Positions 26,539 to 35,836 of a DNA stretch of 64,000 bases are shown here, one piece after another. The stretch lies in NCBI RefSeq assembly GCF_001908375.1, contig NZ_CP017244.1, forward strand, positions 1,488,001-1,552,000, given 5' to 3'. The notes beneath the pieces are model-generated. The model saw only the letters and a program-made list of their open reading frames with translations, did not search any database and was not told where the DNA came from. Each line of letters starts with the position of its first letter. Position 1 is the first letter of the stretch. Position numbers and translations under genes: made by a program. This DNA is from Rhizobium etli 8C-3 (GTDB lineage: Bacteria; Pseudomonadota; Alphaproteobacteria; Rhizobiales; Rhizobiaceae).

Positions 26539-27555
26539 ATGAAGCTTGCATCGCTCAAGGACTCCACCCGTGACGGCCGCCTGGTCGTCGTCTCCAAAGA
26601 CCTCAGCCAATGCTCCGAAGTCGGTCATATCGCCCGGACGCTTCAGGCCGCGCTCGATGACTGGGCGCACGCCGCACCACGCCTAGCCGCGGTTGCAGAG
26701 GGTCTGGAAACCGGCGCGCAACCTGCTGTGCGATTTCACGAACACCATGCCGCATCGCCGCTCCCGCGCGCTTATCAATGGGCGGATGGTTCAGCCTACG
26801 TCAACCACGTCGAGCTGGTTCGCAAGGCGCGCAACGCCGAGATGCCGGCCAGCTTCTGGACCGAGCCGTTGATGTATCAAGGTGGATCCGACAGCTTTCT
26901 TGGGCCGCGCGATGCCATTCTCATGGCGGACGAATCCTATGGCATCGACATGGAAGCGGAGATCGCCGTCATCGTCGACGACGTGCCAATGGGCTCAACG
27001 ATCGACGAGGCGCGTAGAGCCATCCGGCTCGTCATGCTCGCCAACGATATTTCCCTGCGCGGACTGATCGCGGCCGAACTTGCAAAAGGCTTTGGATTCT
27101 TCCAGTCAAAACCCTCTTCTGCATTCTCGCCGGTTGCGGTGACGATAGACGAGCTTGGTGATGCCTGGGATGGGGGAAAACTGCATCTGCCGCTCCTCGT
27201 CAACCTCAACGGCCAGCCCTTCGGGCGAGCCAATGCCGGCATCGACATGACCTTCGATTTCGGTGAACTCATCGCCCACGCTGCAAAGACCCGACCGCTT
27301 GGCGCCGGCACGATCATCGGCTCGGGGACCGTCTCAAACAAGCTCGACGACGGGCCGGGCAAGCCAATCTCCCAAGGCGGCGCCGGGTATTCCTGCATCG
27401 CGGAGATCCGCATGATCGAGACAATCGCGACCGGCGCGGCCGCAACACCCTTCATGCGGTTCGGCGATACCGTCCGCATCGAGATGAAGGATGCACAGGG
27501 ACGCTCGATCTTCGGAGCCATCGAGCAGGTCGTTGCCAGCTACGAAAGACCATGA
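26539..27555 (+). CDS. fahA: Fumarylacetoacetate hydrolase
   Basis: 338 residues of the bacterial FAH type. It cleaves fumarylacetoacetate to fumarate and acetoacetate, the last step of tyrosine breakdown. Metal-site residues E139 and E141 (GIDMEAEIAVIVDD) and D170 (LANDISLRG) are visible, and the C-terminal core reads GSGTVSNKLDDGPGKPISQGG. It starts 39 bases after hmgA and is followed 9 bases later by maiA. Confidence 0.95.
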   Translation: MKLASLKDSTRDGRLVVVSKDLSQCSEVGHIARTLQAALDDWAHAAPRLAAVAEGLETGAQPAVRFHEHHAASPLPRAYQWADGSAYVNHVELVRKARNAEMPASFWTEPLMYQGGSDSFLGPRDAILMADESYGIDMEAEIAVIVDDVPMGSTIDEARRAIRLVMLANDISLRGLIAAELAKGFGFFQSKPSSAFSPVAVTIDELGDAWDGGKLHLPLLVNLNGQPFGRANAGIDMTFDFGELIAHAAKTRPLGAGTIIGSGTVSNKLDDGPGKPISQGGAGYSCIAEIRMIETIATGAAATPFMRFGDTVRIEMKDAQGRSIFGAIEQVVASYERP

Positions 27556-27564
27556 GGTCAGACC

Positions 27565-28224
27565 ATGCCAAGCGATACCGTTCTTTTCGACTACTGGCGC
27601 TCTTCGGCAAGCTATCGCGTCCGTATCGCACTCAACATGCTGGCAATTCCCTATCGGTCGGTTCCCGTCGATCTGCTGGCAAGCCAACACAAGCAGGCGG
27701 CTCATCTCGCGCGAAATCCCCAGGGTCTGGTTCCCGTGCTTGCCATCGACGGCGAGACGCTGACGCAGTCGCTCGCCATCATCGAGTATCTTTCGGAAAC
27801 GCGGCCGAACGCCGGCCTGCTGCCTCCAGATGCTTTGGGTCGGCAGCGCGTCAGGGCCCTTTCTTATGCCATCGCGATGGACATTCACCCTGTCTGCAAT
27901 CTGAGCGTCGTTTCCCATGTCATGCGGCAATCGGACGATCCCCACGCTGCCCGGCTGGCATGGATGGGAAAATTCATCCGCGAGGGTCTTGAGGCCTTCG
28001 AGCGTATGTTGAAGGCGACAGAGGCTGGTGAGTTCTGCCATGCAGATCAGCCCACCATGGCTGATCTTTGCCTCGTGCCGCAGATCTACAACGCCCGGCG
28101 ATGGAACGTCGATCTTTCCGCTTTCCCGCGCGCGAGCACCATCGCCGAAAAATGCGAAAGGCTGCCTGCCTTTGCTGCGGCTCATCCCGATCGGGCGACG
28201 GCCCTGAACTCTCCGGCCAAATAG
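27565..28224 (+). CDS. maiA: Maleylacetoacetate isomerase (zeta-class GST)
   Basis: 219-residue glutathione-dependent cis-trans isomerase. The N-terminal thioredoxin fold carries the zeta signature YWRSSASYRVRIAL, with Ala in place of the Cys of the eukaryotic SSCS motif, and the glutathione-binding TQSLAIIEYL. The helical C-terminal domain includes QPTMADLCLVPQIYNARRW. It converts maleylacetoacetate to fumarylacetoacetate for FahA. Last gene of the unit, convergent with a lytic transglycosylase 8 bases away. Confidence 0.95.
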   Translation: MPSDTVLFDYWRSSASYRVRIALNMLAIPYRSVPVDLLASQHKQAAHLARNPQGLVPVLAIDGETLTQSLAIIEYLSETRPNAGLLPPDALGRQRVRALSYAIAMDIHPVCNLSVVSHVMRQSDDPHAARLAWMGKFIREGLEAFERMLKATEAGEFCHADQPTMADLCLVPQIYNARRWNVDLSAFPRASTIAEKCERLPAFAAAHPDRATALNSPAK

Positions 28225-28232
28225 AAAGGCAC

Positions 28233-29180
28233 TTATTCATTCTTGAACACGAGGCAGACACCGCCGCGCTTGCGCACCTCGGTGCAGACCTGATTTGCCT
28301 CCGTCCTCGTTTGGCGCGCAACCCGAGCGACATAGCGAGGCCGGTAGCCGAAGCTGCGGTCACGCTGGCGCAGAATGAGCGGTTTTTCAGCGTTCAAAGG
28401 CGCCGGCAACTTGGAAACGTCTTCCTGAAAGCGGCTACGCGCGGCCGCAGGATCGAAGTGCGCGGCGAGTTGCGCGCCCCAGGGCGCCCACTTGCCTTCC
28501 CCTTGCCATGGCGCATTCTTTAGGCGGCGGCTTTCGGCAAGAACAGTACAAGCCTCCAGGAACGTCTTGTCCTTATCGAGTTCCAGTGCTGCTTTGTCGG
28601 GCGGGCCGTTTTTCCATTCTTCAACGCTGTGTGCGGTTATCGCCGTGACATAGCTTCGTGTCTCGAAAGGCAACGTGCCATGTTCGAGGAATGACGAAAG
28701 ACCTTTCTCGCCGGCATTGTAAGCTGCCGCGGCAAGCCCCAAATTGCCGAAACGGTTACGCAATTCATCAAGATAGGACGCCGATGCCTGCAGCGCGCTG
28801 AGCGCATCATAGCTGTTTTCCAGGCCACGCAATTTGGCAGTGTCCGGCATGAATTGGGCGATACCTTCAGCGCCTTTCGGACTTAGAGCATCGGGGCGGA
28901 AACGGCTTTCCCGCCAGATGAGCCGGGCAAAGTAATCAGGAGGAAGTCGGTTAGCGCGGGCAAAATGATCGATCGCCGTGCAAATGTCGACGCTGAAGCT
29001 CTCCTTTCTAACGCAAAGGGCCGGCCCGCCTGCCGAAGCCTCTAGAGAATAAAGACATGCAGACGGCGCGACGCTCCATTCGGGCTGGGAATGCGCAGCG
29101 TGGCTGACAAGAAAAGTGGCAATGAACGCACCTGCGATCGGCGCAAGTCTTTGAGCTGCCTTCCCTTTGGAGCGCCTCAT
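28233..29180 (-). CDS. Secreted lytic transglycosylase (SLT family)
   Basis: 315 residues with a signal peptide ending near SHAAHS (about residue 31). The SLT catalytic domain has the general acid Glu in LIWRESRFRPDALSPKGAEGIAQFMP and the later LAAAAYNAGEKGL motif. The C-terminal 100 residues are not recognised but contain a Cys pair (VCTEVRKRGGVCLVF). It cuts peptidoglycan glycan strands in the periplasm. GGGAGG precedes the ATG. No secretion system is linked, so a general cell-wall role is likely. Confidence 0.92.
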   Translation of the reverse strand: MRRSKGKAAQRLAPIAGAFIATFLVSHAAHSQPEWSVAPSACLYSLEASAGGPALCVRKESFSVDICTAIDHFARANRLPPDYFARLIWRESRFRPDALSPKGAEGIAQFMPDTAKLRGLENSYDALSALQASASYLDELRNRFGNLGLAAAAYNAGEKGLSSFLEHGTLPFETRSYVTAITAHSVEEWKNGPPDKAALELDKDKTFLEACTVLAESRRLKNAPWQGEGKWAPWGAQLAAHFDPAAARSRFQEDVSKLPAPLNAEKPLILRQRDRSFGYRPRYVARVARQTRTEANQVCTEVRKRGGVCLVFKNE

Positions 29181-29243
29181 CGGTGCCCTCCCTACTCCAT
29201 CGGATCGTCGGGCGAGACTATCACAAAATTGCGCGCAAGCCGC

Positions 29244-30407
29244 CTATCGCAGACGCTCGTGCAACTGCGAGATCACGCCAACTTCGGCATTGGCGAAGGC
29301 AAATCGGAGATAATCTTCCTGATCCTCGCCGAAATAGCTTCCGGGGATACATATCACTCCAGCTTCCTTCGCCAGCTTTTCCGCCACCTCGGCGGAAGGT
29401 GTGTTGCCGTAAGGATGCCGGATGAAGGCAAAATAGGCACCGACGGCGGCGATCGACCAGCCGTCTGTTGCTGCCATGACAGCTTTCAGCGCATCGGCAC
29501 GGCGTAAGATCTCCAGCCGATTTGCCACCCGCCATTCCGCCAGAATCGGAAGCGCTGCCGCTACGGCGACCTGAGCTGCCCGCGGGGCGCAGATCTGCAT
29601 GTTGTCCATGATCTTGGTGATCTCGCTGACGATGCGCGGACCTGCGGTGATTGCCCCCAATCGATGACCCGGAATACAGAAGGACTTGGAGAAACTGTAG
29701 AGCAGGACGAGCGTCTCTTCCCAATCCTCGATCAAGAGCAGGTCGTGCGGCGCTCCGGCATCGGTCGGCAAGAAGTCCCGATAGGTTTCGTCCAAAATCA
29801 GCCACGCTCCATATTTTTGACAGAGGTGAAAGAGTTCGCGAAGCAGCACCGGCGGATAGACAGCACCGGTCGGATTGTTCGGCGAAACGACCGCAAGGCC
29901 TCGCACTCCCGACATCAGGGCCTCTTCTGCCGATCTCAGGCACGGCAGGAAGCCATTTGCGGCATCGCAATCGACGAGAACACGTCCGATCCCCAGCATC
30001 GAAAGCGTGGTTTCGTGGTTGAAATAGAAGGGATTGGTGAGCGCCATCGTCTCGCCCGACTTGGCAAGCGCGATGGTGCTGCACATGAAGGCCTGGTTGC
30101 AGCCGGAGGTAATGTGGATGTTGGCGGCAGAAACGCTGGCGCCATAGACCGCCGACACATGTGCCGCATAAGCCTTCCTGAGCACCTCCTCCCCCTCGAT
30201 CGCACCATAGCTGGTCATGGCCGGAGAGGCGGCCGCCTCGCCGAGCAGCCGCAGCATCTCTGGATGCGCCGGATAGCCGGGTACAGCCTGGGACAGATCA
30301 ATCAGCGGCCCTTTGGCACCATCATAGTCACAAGCCCAGGCAAGTACCGATGGGATGGGCGGCGGCGACAGACGGGCGACGAGCGGATTTGGATGAGCAA
30401 GCGGCAT
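29244..30407 (-). CDS. PLP-dependent aminotransferase (class I/II)
   Basis: 387 residues, fold-type I aminotransferase. Conserved elements are SYGAIEGEEVLRKAYA, the cofactor-site NNPTGAVYPP, the Asp in WLILDETYRDF and the Schiff-base lysine in LYSFSKSFCIPGHRLG. Substrate is not evident. It lies 24 bases downstream of a LysR gene on the same strand, and that gene is divergent from a ureohydrolase and polyamine-type transporter. A role in transaminating arginine or an omega-amino product of that pathway is possible. Confidence 0.85.
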   Translation of the reverse strand: MPLAHPNPLVARLSPPPIPSVLAWACDYDGAKGPLIDLSQAVPGYPAHPEMLRLLGEAAASPAMTSYGAIEGEEVLRKAYAAHVSAVYGASVSAANIHITSGCNQAFMCSTIALAKSGETMALTNPFYFNHETTLSMLGIGRVLVDCDAANGFLPCLRSAEEALMSGVRGLAVVSPNNPTGAVYPPVLLRELFHLCQKYGAWLILDETYRDFLPTDAGAPHDLLLIEDWEETLVLLYSFSKSFCIPGHRLGAITAGPRIVSEITKIMDNMQICAPRAAQVAVAAALPILAEWRVANRLEILRRADALKAVMAATDGWSIAAVGAYFAFIRHPYGNTPSAEVAEKLAKEAGVICIPGSYFGEDQEDYLRFAFANAEVGVISQLHERLR

Positions 30408-30431
30408 TCCAGGGCTTCCTTGAGAGATCGA

Positions 30432-31463
30432 TCAGGATTTCAAACGGCGCTTGACGGGCCGTTGTGCCGCAGCGCGCGCACGGGAGACCGGCGTGAAGCT
30501 TTCAGCTGCCGCCGCCAAAGCATCGACGCGTCCGCGCCCGCGGATCGCACGCCGGGCCGACGCCTGCAGTTCTGCTCCGCGGTCGCTTTCGAGCGCCGAG
30601 AAGAACCAGTCGACAAAGACCTTGACGATCGGCGCGGAGCGCACCTCGTTTCGGCAGGCGACATAAAAGGCATCATTGGCAGGAACGGAGAGATCGAAGG
30701 GCACGACGAGTTCGCCTTGAGCAATCAGGCTGCCGGCCGTAATCGTATCGCCGAGTGCGACCCCCTGCCCGCTCAAGGCCGCCTCCGTCGACAGGCGCGC
30801 ATCGCTCATGAAGTGCTGCCGGCCCCGCGGCATGTCCAGCGCGTCGGCTGCCGCCAACCACGTATTCCATTCGCGTCCATCGTCGCCGTGAAGCAGAACA
30901 TGGTCGCGCAGATCGCGCACCGAACGCAGTGCCCGGCTGTTCATCAGGGTTGGGCTGACGACCGGAAAGAGTTGCAGGTTGCTCCAAAGACGCGCCCAGC
31001 AGTCCAGCCAGGTCCCATCACCATAGAGAATACAGACATCGATATCCGGAGAGTAAAGCAGCTCAGGATCATTGGAGGCGACGAGCGTCAGGCTGATATC
31101 GGGGAATTGCTCGCTGAACTGGTGCATGCGCGGGATCAGCCAGAAGGACAGCAAAGCCGGAACGCAGGAAATTCTAAGGCTCCCGCTTGTCGAAGGCCGG
31201 GTCACCAGGGCTGTTGCCGCCGCAATGTTCTCGAATGCATGCGTCAGAGCCGGCAACAGCAGGGCAGCCTGCGGCGTAAGCTTCAGCCGTTTGCCATTGC
31301 GCTCAAAGAGCGGCGTGCCGAAGACCGCCTCCAGCGCCTTGATCTGATGGCTAACGGCACCATGCGTAACATTGAGCTCGCGCGCAGCCGCCGAGACCGA
31401 GCCCCGGCGGGCAGCAGCTTCGAAAGCGCGCAGGGAATTCAGCGGCGGCAGTCGGTTGAACAT
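30432..31463 (-). CDS. LysR-family regulator of the ureohydrolase/transporter locus
   Basis: 343 residues, GcvA-like LysR regulator. The N-terminal HTH reads LNSLRAFEAAARRGSVSAAARELNVTHGAVSHQIKALE, then an effector domain from about 95. The C-terminal 50 residues are Ala/Arg-rich (RRAIRGRGRVDALAAAAES) and extend beyond the usual 300. The ATG at 31463 is preferred over a TTG two codons upstream. It is divergent from the ureohydrolase gene, as GbuR/GpuR are in Pseudomonas, with a GTGAG palindrome 13 bases before its ATG. Confidence 0.92.
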   Translation of the reverse strand: MFNRLPPLNSLRAFEAAARRGSVSAAARELNVTHGAVSHQIKALEAVFGTPLFERNGKRLKLTPQAALLLPALTHAFENIAAATALVTRPSTSGSLRISCVPALLSFWLIPRMHQFSEQFPDISLTLVASNDPELLYSPDIDVCILYGDGTWLDCWARLWSNLQLFPVVSPTLMNSRALRSVRDLRDHVLLHGDDGREWNTWLAAADALDMPRGRQHFMSDARLSTEAALSGQGVALGDTITAGSLIAQGELVVPFDLSVPANDAFYVACRNEVRSAPIVKVFVDWFFSALESDRGAELQASARRAIRGRGRVDALAAAAESFTPVSRARAAAQRPVKRRLKS

Positions 31464-31476
31464 GGCCAATCTATAT

Positions 31477-31491
31477 GTGAGTAAATCTCAC
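31477..31491. promoter_or_regulatory. Candidate LysR operator
   Basis: GTGAG-TAAAT-CTCAC is a perfect 5-bp inverted repeat with a 5-base A/T-rich centre, close to the T-N11-A pattern of LysR sites. Another GTGAG half-site lies at 31510-31514 in the same divergent interval. Confidence 0.5.
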
Positions 31492-31631
31492 GCTAACTGC
31501 TATAACAATGTGAGTTGCATTTCCAACCATTTTGTTAGGTAATGGGTAAAAAGCAAGAGCGACGAGGGGAATGATGTGATGCCGCAACAAGGTTCCGCTT
31601 CCCAGCCGTTCAAGATGAGAGGTGAACTGAA

Positions 31632-32693
31632 TTGGCCTGGAATCAGACGAAGCTCGAAGAACTGCGCGCAAAGTTTGCCGACAGCCACGGCGGCGAGATA
31701 TTCGACCCCGACTTCCGCAAGGTAGCCGACAAGATCTTCTCAAAAAGCGGCACGCGCCTTGCGCCCTATGCCGGCGTTCCGACATTCCTCAGCGCTCCTT
31801 ATATGCCCGTTGGCGCCGACGAGCCGGATTTCGGCAATCTGCAGGTCGCAATCACCGGCGTTCCGATGGATCTCGGCGTCACCAACCGTCCGGGATCGCG
31901 CTTCGGACCGCGGGCACTGCGCGCAATCGAGCGCATTGGCCCTTATAACCATGTGCTGGGCACGGCGCCGCTTTTCGATCTTCGCGCAGCCGACATCGGC
32001 GACGTTCCCTTCCAGAGCCGTTACCGACTGGAGCTCAGCCATGACGACATCGAAAAACGCATCGGCCAGATCGTCGATGCAGGAATCGCACCGCTTTGCG
32101 TCGGCGGCGATCACTCGATAACTCACCCGATCCTCAAGGCACTGGGCAAGAAGCAGCCGGTCGGCATGATTCACATCGATGCGCATTGTGACACCGGCGG
32201 CGCCTTCGACCAGACAAAATTCCACCACGGCGGTCCCTTCCGCAATGCCGTTCTCGACGGCGTGCTCGATCCGACACGCACGGTGCAGATCGGGATCCGC
32301 GGTTCGGCAGAATATCTGTGGGAGTTTTCCTACGAATCCGGAATGACGGTGATCCACGCCGAGGAGGTGACGGAGATGGGCATGTCCGCGATCATCGAAA
32401 GGGCGAAGAAAATTGTCGGCGACGCGCCGACCTATCTTTCCTTCGACGTCGACAGCCTCGATCCGAGCTTTGCCCCCGGCACCGGCACGCCGGAAGTCGG
32501 CGGCTTGACGACGCGTGAAGTTCTGCAATTGATCCGCGGCCTGAAAGGGATCAATCTTGTCGGCGGAGATGTTGTCGAGGTCGCCCCGCAATATGACGCG
32601 ACCACGAATACCGCCCATGCCGGCGCCCAGGTCCTGTTCGAAATCCTGAGCCTGATGGTCTTCAGCCCGTCCATCGGCGGAAAGGGCGACTAA
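31632..32693 (+). CDS. Ureohydrolase (agmatinase/guanidinobutyrase type)
   Basis: 353-residue Mn2+ enzyme of the arginase/agmatinase family that releases urea from a guanidino compound. Metal ligands are visible in GGDHSITHP, HIDAHCDTGG and SFDVDSLDP. The length, and FHHGGPFRNAVLDG after the second motif, fit agmatinase or guanidinobutyrase rather than arginase. The only possible start is TTG at 31632, because a stop lies two codons upstream; AGAGGTG precedes it. It is followed by a complete ABC transporter. Guanidinobutyrate with product 4-aminobutyrate, or agmatine with product putrescine, are the main options. Confidence 0.9.
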   Translation: MAWNQTKLEELRAKFADSHGGEIFDPDFRKVADKIFSKSGTRLAPYAGVPTFLSAPYMPVGADEPDFGNLQVAITGVPMDLGVTNRPGSRFGPRALRAIERIGPYNHVLGTAPLFDLRAADIGDVPFQSRYRLELSHDDIEKRIGQIVDAGIAPLCVGGDHSITHPILKALGKKQPVGMIHIDAHCDTGGAFDQTKFHHGGPFRNAVLDGVLDPTRTVQIGIRGSAEYLWEFSYESGMTVIHAEEVTEMGMSAIIERAKKIVGDAPTYLSFDVDSLDPSFAPGTGTPEVGGLTTREVLQLIRGLKGINLVGGDVVEVAPQYDATTNTAHAGAQVLFEILSLMVFSPSIGGKGD

Positions 32694-32751
32694 AAACGGC
32701 AACGACCGGAAACTGCAACATGTCAGACCAAACAAAAGAGGGAACAAAGTC

Positions 32752-33840
32752 ATGAAAACCATACTCGAGGCGGCCATGAGCCGCCGAAACCTACTGGCGA
32801 CCGGCCTCGCCGCCACCAGCATGCTATCGATGCCCGCCATTCTGCGCGCGCAGGACAAGTCGCTGAAGGTTGGCGTCTATGGCGGCTACTTCAAGGATTC
32901 GTTCGACAAGAACATCTTCCCGGAATTCACCAAGGCAACAGGCATTGCCGTCGAATCTGTGGCCGAACCGACGGGCGAGGCCTGGCTGGTGCAGCTGGAG
33001 CAGGCTGCCAAGGCCGGCCAGGCGCCTGCCGACCTTTCGATGATGTCTCAGGTCGCAATGCTCAAGGGTCAGGCGACCGAGTTGTGGACGGCAATTGACA
33101 CAGCAAAGCTCAAGAACGCCTCCGGCCTCATCGACCGCTTCGTCAATAAGTATCCCGATGGCCGCATTGCCGGCGTCGGAGCCGTTGCGTGGTACATCAC
33201 GCTCGTCACCAATACCGACGTCTTCAAAGAAGCGCCGACTTCCTGGAATGCCCTCTGGGATCCGGCAAATGCCGACAAACTCGGCTTGCTTGCTCTTGTT
33301 TCCAACTCTTTTTTGCTGGAAGTGACGGCCAAGACCCATTTCGGCGGCACAAACGCACTCGATACGGAAGAGGGTCTCCTGAAGGCATTCGAAAAGCTTG
33401 CCGAGGTGAAGCCGAATGTCCGCCTGTGGTATCGCGACGAGGCACAGTTCGAGCAGGCGCTGAAGTCCGGTGAAATCCCGATGGGACAGTATTATCACGA
33501 CGTCACCGGCCTTGCCGCGGCCGATGGTTTTCCGGTCCGCTCGACTTTCCCCAAGGAAGGCGGCATCCAGGATTCCGGCTGCTGGGCGTTGTCGCGTGCC
33601 TCCAAGAAGGCGGAAGAGGCACATATCTTCATCGACTACATGTGTCAGCCGGCCATCCAGGCACTGATGTCGCGCAAGGTCGGCACGGCGCCAACGATCA
33701 AGCGCGAGTTGCTTGACCTGACCGACAAGGAGTTTGCAGCCGTCGCCTCCGACATCGAGCCGATCACGCCGCGCTACGATCTTTATCAGACCAAGTCCGA
33801 TTGGCTGAACCAGAAATGGACGGAACTTATCGTCGGTTGA
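32752..33840 (+). CDS. ABC transporter substrate-binding protein, polyamine type
   Basis: 362 residues with a twin-arginine-like leader (MSRRNLLATGL starting at residue 9, then a hydrophobic run to AILRAQ). The mature part resembles the PotD/spermidine-putrescine class (KVGVYGGYFKDSFDKNIFPEF, DSGCWALSRASKKAEEAHIFIDY). It probably binds a cationic or guanidino compound that the ureohydrolase upstream degrades. First gene of a binding protein-ATPase-permease-permease set. Confidence 0.9.
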   Translation: MKTILEAAMSRRNLLATGLAATSMLSMPAILRAQDKSLKVGVYGGYFKDSFDKNIFPEFTKATGIAVESVAEPTGEAWLVQLEQAAKAGQAPADLSMMSQVAMLKGQATELWTAIDTAKLKNASGLIDRFVNKYPDGRIAGVGAVAWYITLVTNTDVFKEAPTSWNALWDPANADKLGLLALVSNSFLLEVTAKTHFGGTNALDTEEGLLKAFEKLAEVKPNVRLWYRDEAQFEQALKSGEIPMGQYYHDVTGLAAADGFPVRSTFPKEGGIQDSGCWALSRASKKAEEAHIFIDYMCQPAIQALMSRKVGTAPTIKRELLDLTDKEFAAVASDIEPITPRYDLYQTKSDWLNQKWTELIVG

Positions 33841-33898
33841 AGTTTTCGAGACTGACCGTTCCATAACAATGCATGCGCCTTGTGCCTTTGACGGCCAA

Positions 33899-33942
33899 GG
33901 CCCATGCGGGGCAATCGTCCTATGCACGTGGCCCATGCGGGG
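33899..33942. repeat. 13-base direct repeat before the ATPase gene
   Basis: GGCCCATGCGGGG occurs at 33899-33911 and 33930-33942, exactly 31 bases apart, just before the ATPase ATG. It may affect mRNA structure or be a local duplication; no function is evident. Confidence 0.45.
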
Positions 33943-33947
33943 GATTT

Positions 33948-34985
33948 ATGTCCGGACTGACACTCAACAATATCACCAAACAATTCGGCGCCTTCACCGC
34001 CGTCGACAATGTCCAGCTCAACGTTCCGCATGGCACGTTCGTCTGCCTGCTCGGCCCCTCCGGCTGCGGCAAGACAACGCTGCTGCGCATGATTGCCGGT
34101 CTCGACATGCCGACGAGCGGCGCCATTGTGCTCGACGGCAACGACATAACGGCCGTCCCGACCCATAAGCGGGATCTGGGGATGGTGTTTCAGTCCCTCG
34201 CGCTTTTCCCTCACCTGACCGTCGGCGAAAACATCGCCTATCCGCTGCGCATCCGTGGCACGGCCAAGGAAGCCCAGAAGAAGCGTGTCGATGAGCTGCT
34301 GTCGCTGATCCATTTGCCCGGCTATGCAGACCGGCCGGTGAACAAGCTTTCCGGCGGCCAGCGCCAGCGCGTCGCAATTGCCCGTGCACTGACGATTTCG
34401 CCGAAGCTCTTCCTGCTCGATGAACCGCTGTCGGCGCTCGATGCAAAACTGCGCGAGGCGATGCAGGTGGAACTGCGGCAGCTCCAGCAGACGCTTGGCA
34501 TCACGACGATCGTCGTGACCCACGACCAGCGCGAAGCAATGACGATGGCAGATATCGTCGTCGTCATGAACAGTGGCGAACTGCGCCAGGCAGCAAGTCC
34601 GATCGAAATCTACCGCCGTCCCGCCGACCGTTTCGTCGCCGATTTCATCGGCTCGACCAACCTGCTCACGACGGAGGCCGACAGCGCCGGCCGCGCGACG
34701 GTCTTCGGCAAGGTCATCGAAGGCGTTCTGCTTCCTCCCGGCCTCAACAGAGCAACGATCTCGGTGCGGCCGGAGGACGTGCATCTGACGGCGCCAGGCG
34801 GCAACACTATCACTGGCAAAGTAACCTTCATTCGCGATCTCGGCGGCACGATCGAGACTTTCCTCGATCTATCTGGAACACAGGTCGTCGCCGTTTCGAC
34901 ACCGCGCGAACGCCCGGCCGTCACCGTTGGCCAGGAGGTTGGTGTCAAGCTCTCGCCGGAAGTCTGCGTGGTACTGCAGAAATGA
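33948..34985 (+). CDS. ABC transporter ATP-binding protein, polyamine type
   Basis: 345 residues. Walker A GPSGCGKTT (about 38-46), signature [15 protein letters not shown], Walker B LFLLDEPLSALD and H-loop VVTHDQREA. The C-terminal TOBE-like domain (ISVRPEDVHLT) is typical of PotA/MalK-type importers. The ATG at 33948 gives a normal N-terminus (MSGLTLNNITKQFG). Its stop overlaps the first permease start (ATGA). Confidence 0.96.
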   Translation: MSGLTLNNITKQFGAFTAVDNVQLNVPHGTFVCLLGPSGCGKTTLLRMIAGLDMPTSGAIVLDGNDITAVPTHKRDLGMVFQSLALFPHLTVGENIAYPLRIRGTAKEAQKKRVDELLSLIHLPGYADRPVNKLSGGQRQRVAIARALTISPKLFLLDEPLSALDAKLREAMQVELRQLQQTLGITTIVVTHDQREAMTMADIVVVMNSGELRQAASPIEIYRRPADRFVADFIGSTNLLTTEADSAGRATVFGKVIEGVLLPPGLNRATISVRPEDVHLTAPGGNTITGKVTFIRDLGGTIETFLDLSGTQVVAVSTPRERPAVTVGQEVGVKLSPEVCVVLQK

Positions 34986-35836
34986 GACGCGAACCACCGC
35001 AAAAAATTGCCGATTACTGGCCGCTTGCCTTCCCGGCCGGAATGCTGACGGTCTTCTTCGTCATTCCGTTCGCAACAATGATTGCCGTGAGCTTTTTCCA
35101 GCGACAGCAGGGCGGTTTTTACACGCCGGCCTTTGTATTTGATAATTACGCCCGCTTCGTCAGTCTGTTTTTCGGTAGGGTGCTGGGCTTTTCGCTGATG
35201 CTTGCGATCGCCGTGGCGATCTGCTGCATCGTGCTTGGCATTCCATTCACCTATCTGCTGACGCGCATGGGACGCAAAGCTCAGGTGATGTGGCTGGTGG
35301 CGCTTCTGGCGATTCTTTCGCTTTCCGAAGTCATCATCGGCTTTGCGTGGTCGACATTGTTCTCACGCACCGCCGGCATCACCAATCTGCTTGTCATGGC
35401 AGGCCTCATGCAAGAGCCCGTGGCTCTGACGCCGAGCTTCGGCGCAGTCCTGGCAGGCATGGTCTATCAGGCCCTGCCTTATACGATCTTGATCCTCTAT
35501 CCCGCGCTGGTCAGGCTTGACCCGACCTTGACGGAAGCGGCGCGCACGCTCGGAGCATCGCCGGTCAGGGCATTTTTCACGGTTGTCGTGCCGACATTGC
35601 GCAACACCATTATCGCAACGCTCATCATGGTCTTCATTTTTGCGCTCGGCTCCTATCTGCTGCCACAGATTCTCGGCCGTCCATCACACTGGACCCTGTC
35701 GGTGCTGATTACTGACCAGGCCGTCTATCAGTCGAACATGCCCTTCGCCGCCGCGATGGCCGTCTTTCTGGTGCTGGTGACACTTGCCATGGTCGGGCTG
35801 ACGGTGCTGATCGGCCGGAAGGGAGATGCGCCATGA
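34982..35836 (+). CDS. ABC transporter permease 1, PotB type
   Basis: 284 residues with six predicted helices and the EAA loop LTEAARTLGASPVRAFFTVVVPTL that docks on the ATPase. The N-terminus starts inside the ATPase stop codon (ATGA). It is one half of the membrane channel of the cationic-compound importer. Confidence 0.94.
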   Translation: MRREPPQKIADYWPLAFPAGMLTVFFVIPFATMIAVSFFQRQQGGFYTPAFVFDNYARFVSLFFGRVLGFSLMLAIAVAICCIVLGIPFTYLLTRMGRKAQVMWLVALLAILSLSEVIIGFAWSTLFSRTAGITNLLVMAGLMQEPVALTPSFGAVLAGMVYQALPYTILILYPALVRLDPTLTEAARTLGASPVRAFFTVVVPTLRNTIIATLIMVFIFALGSYLLPQILGRPSHWTLSVLITDQAVYQSNMPFAAAMAVFLVLVTLAMVGLTVLIGRKGDAP

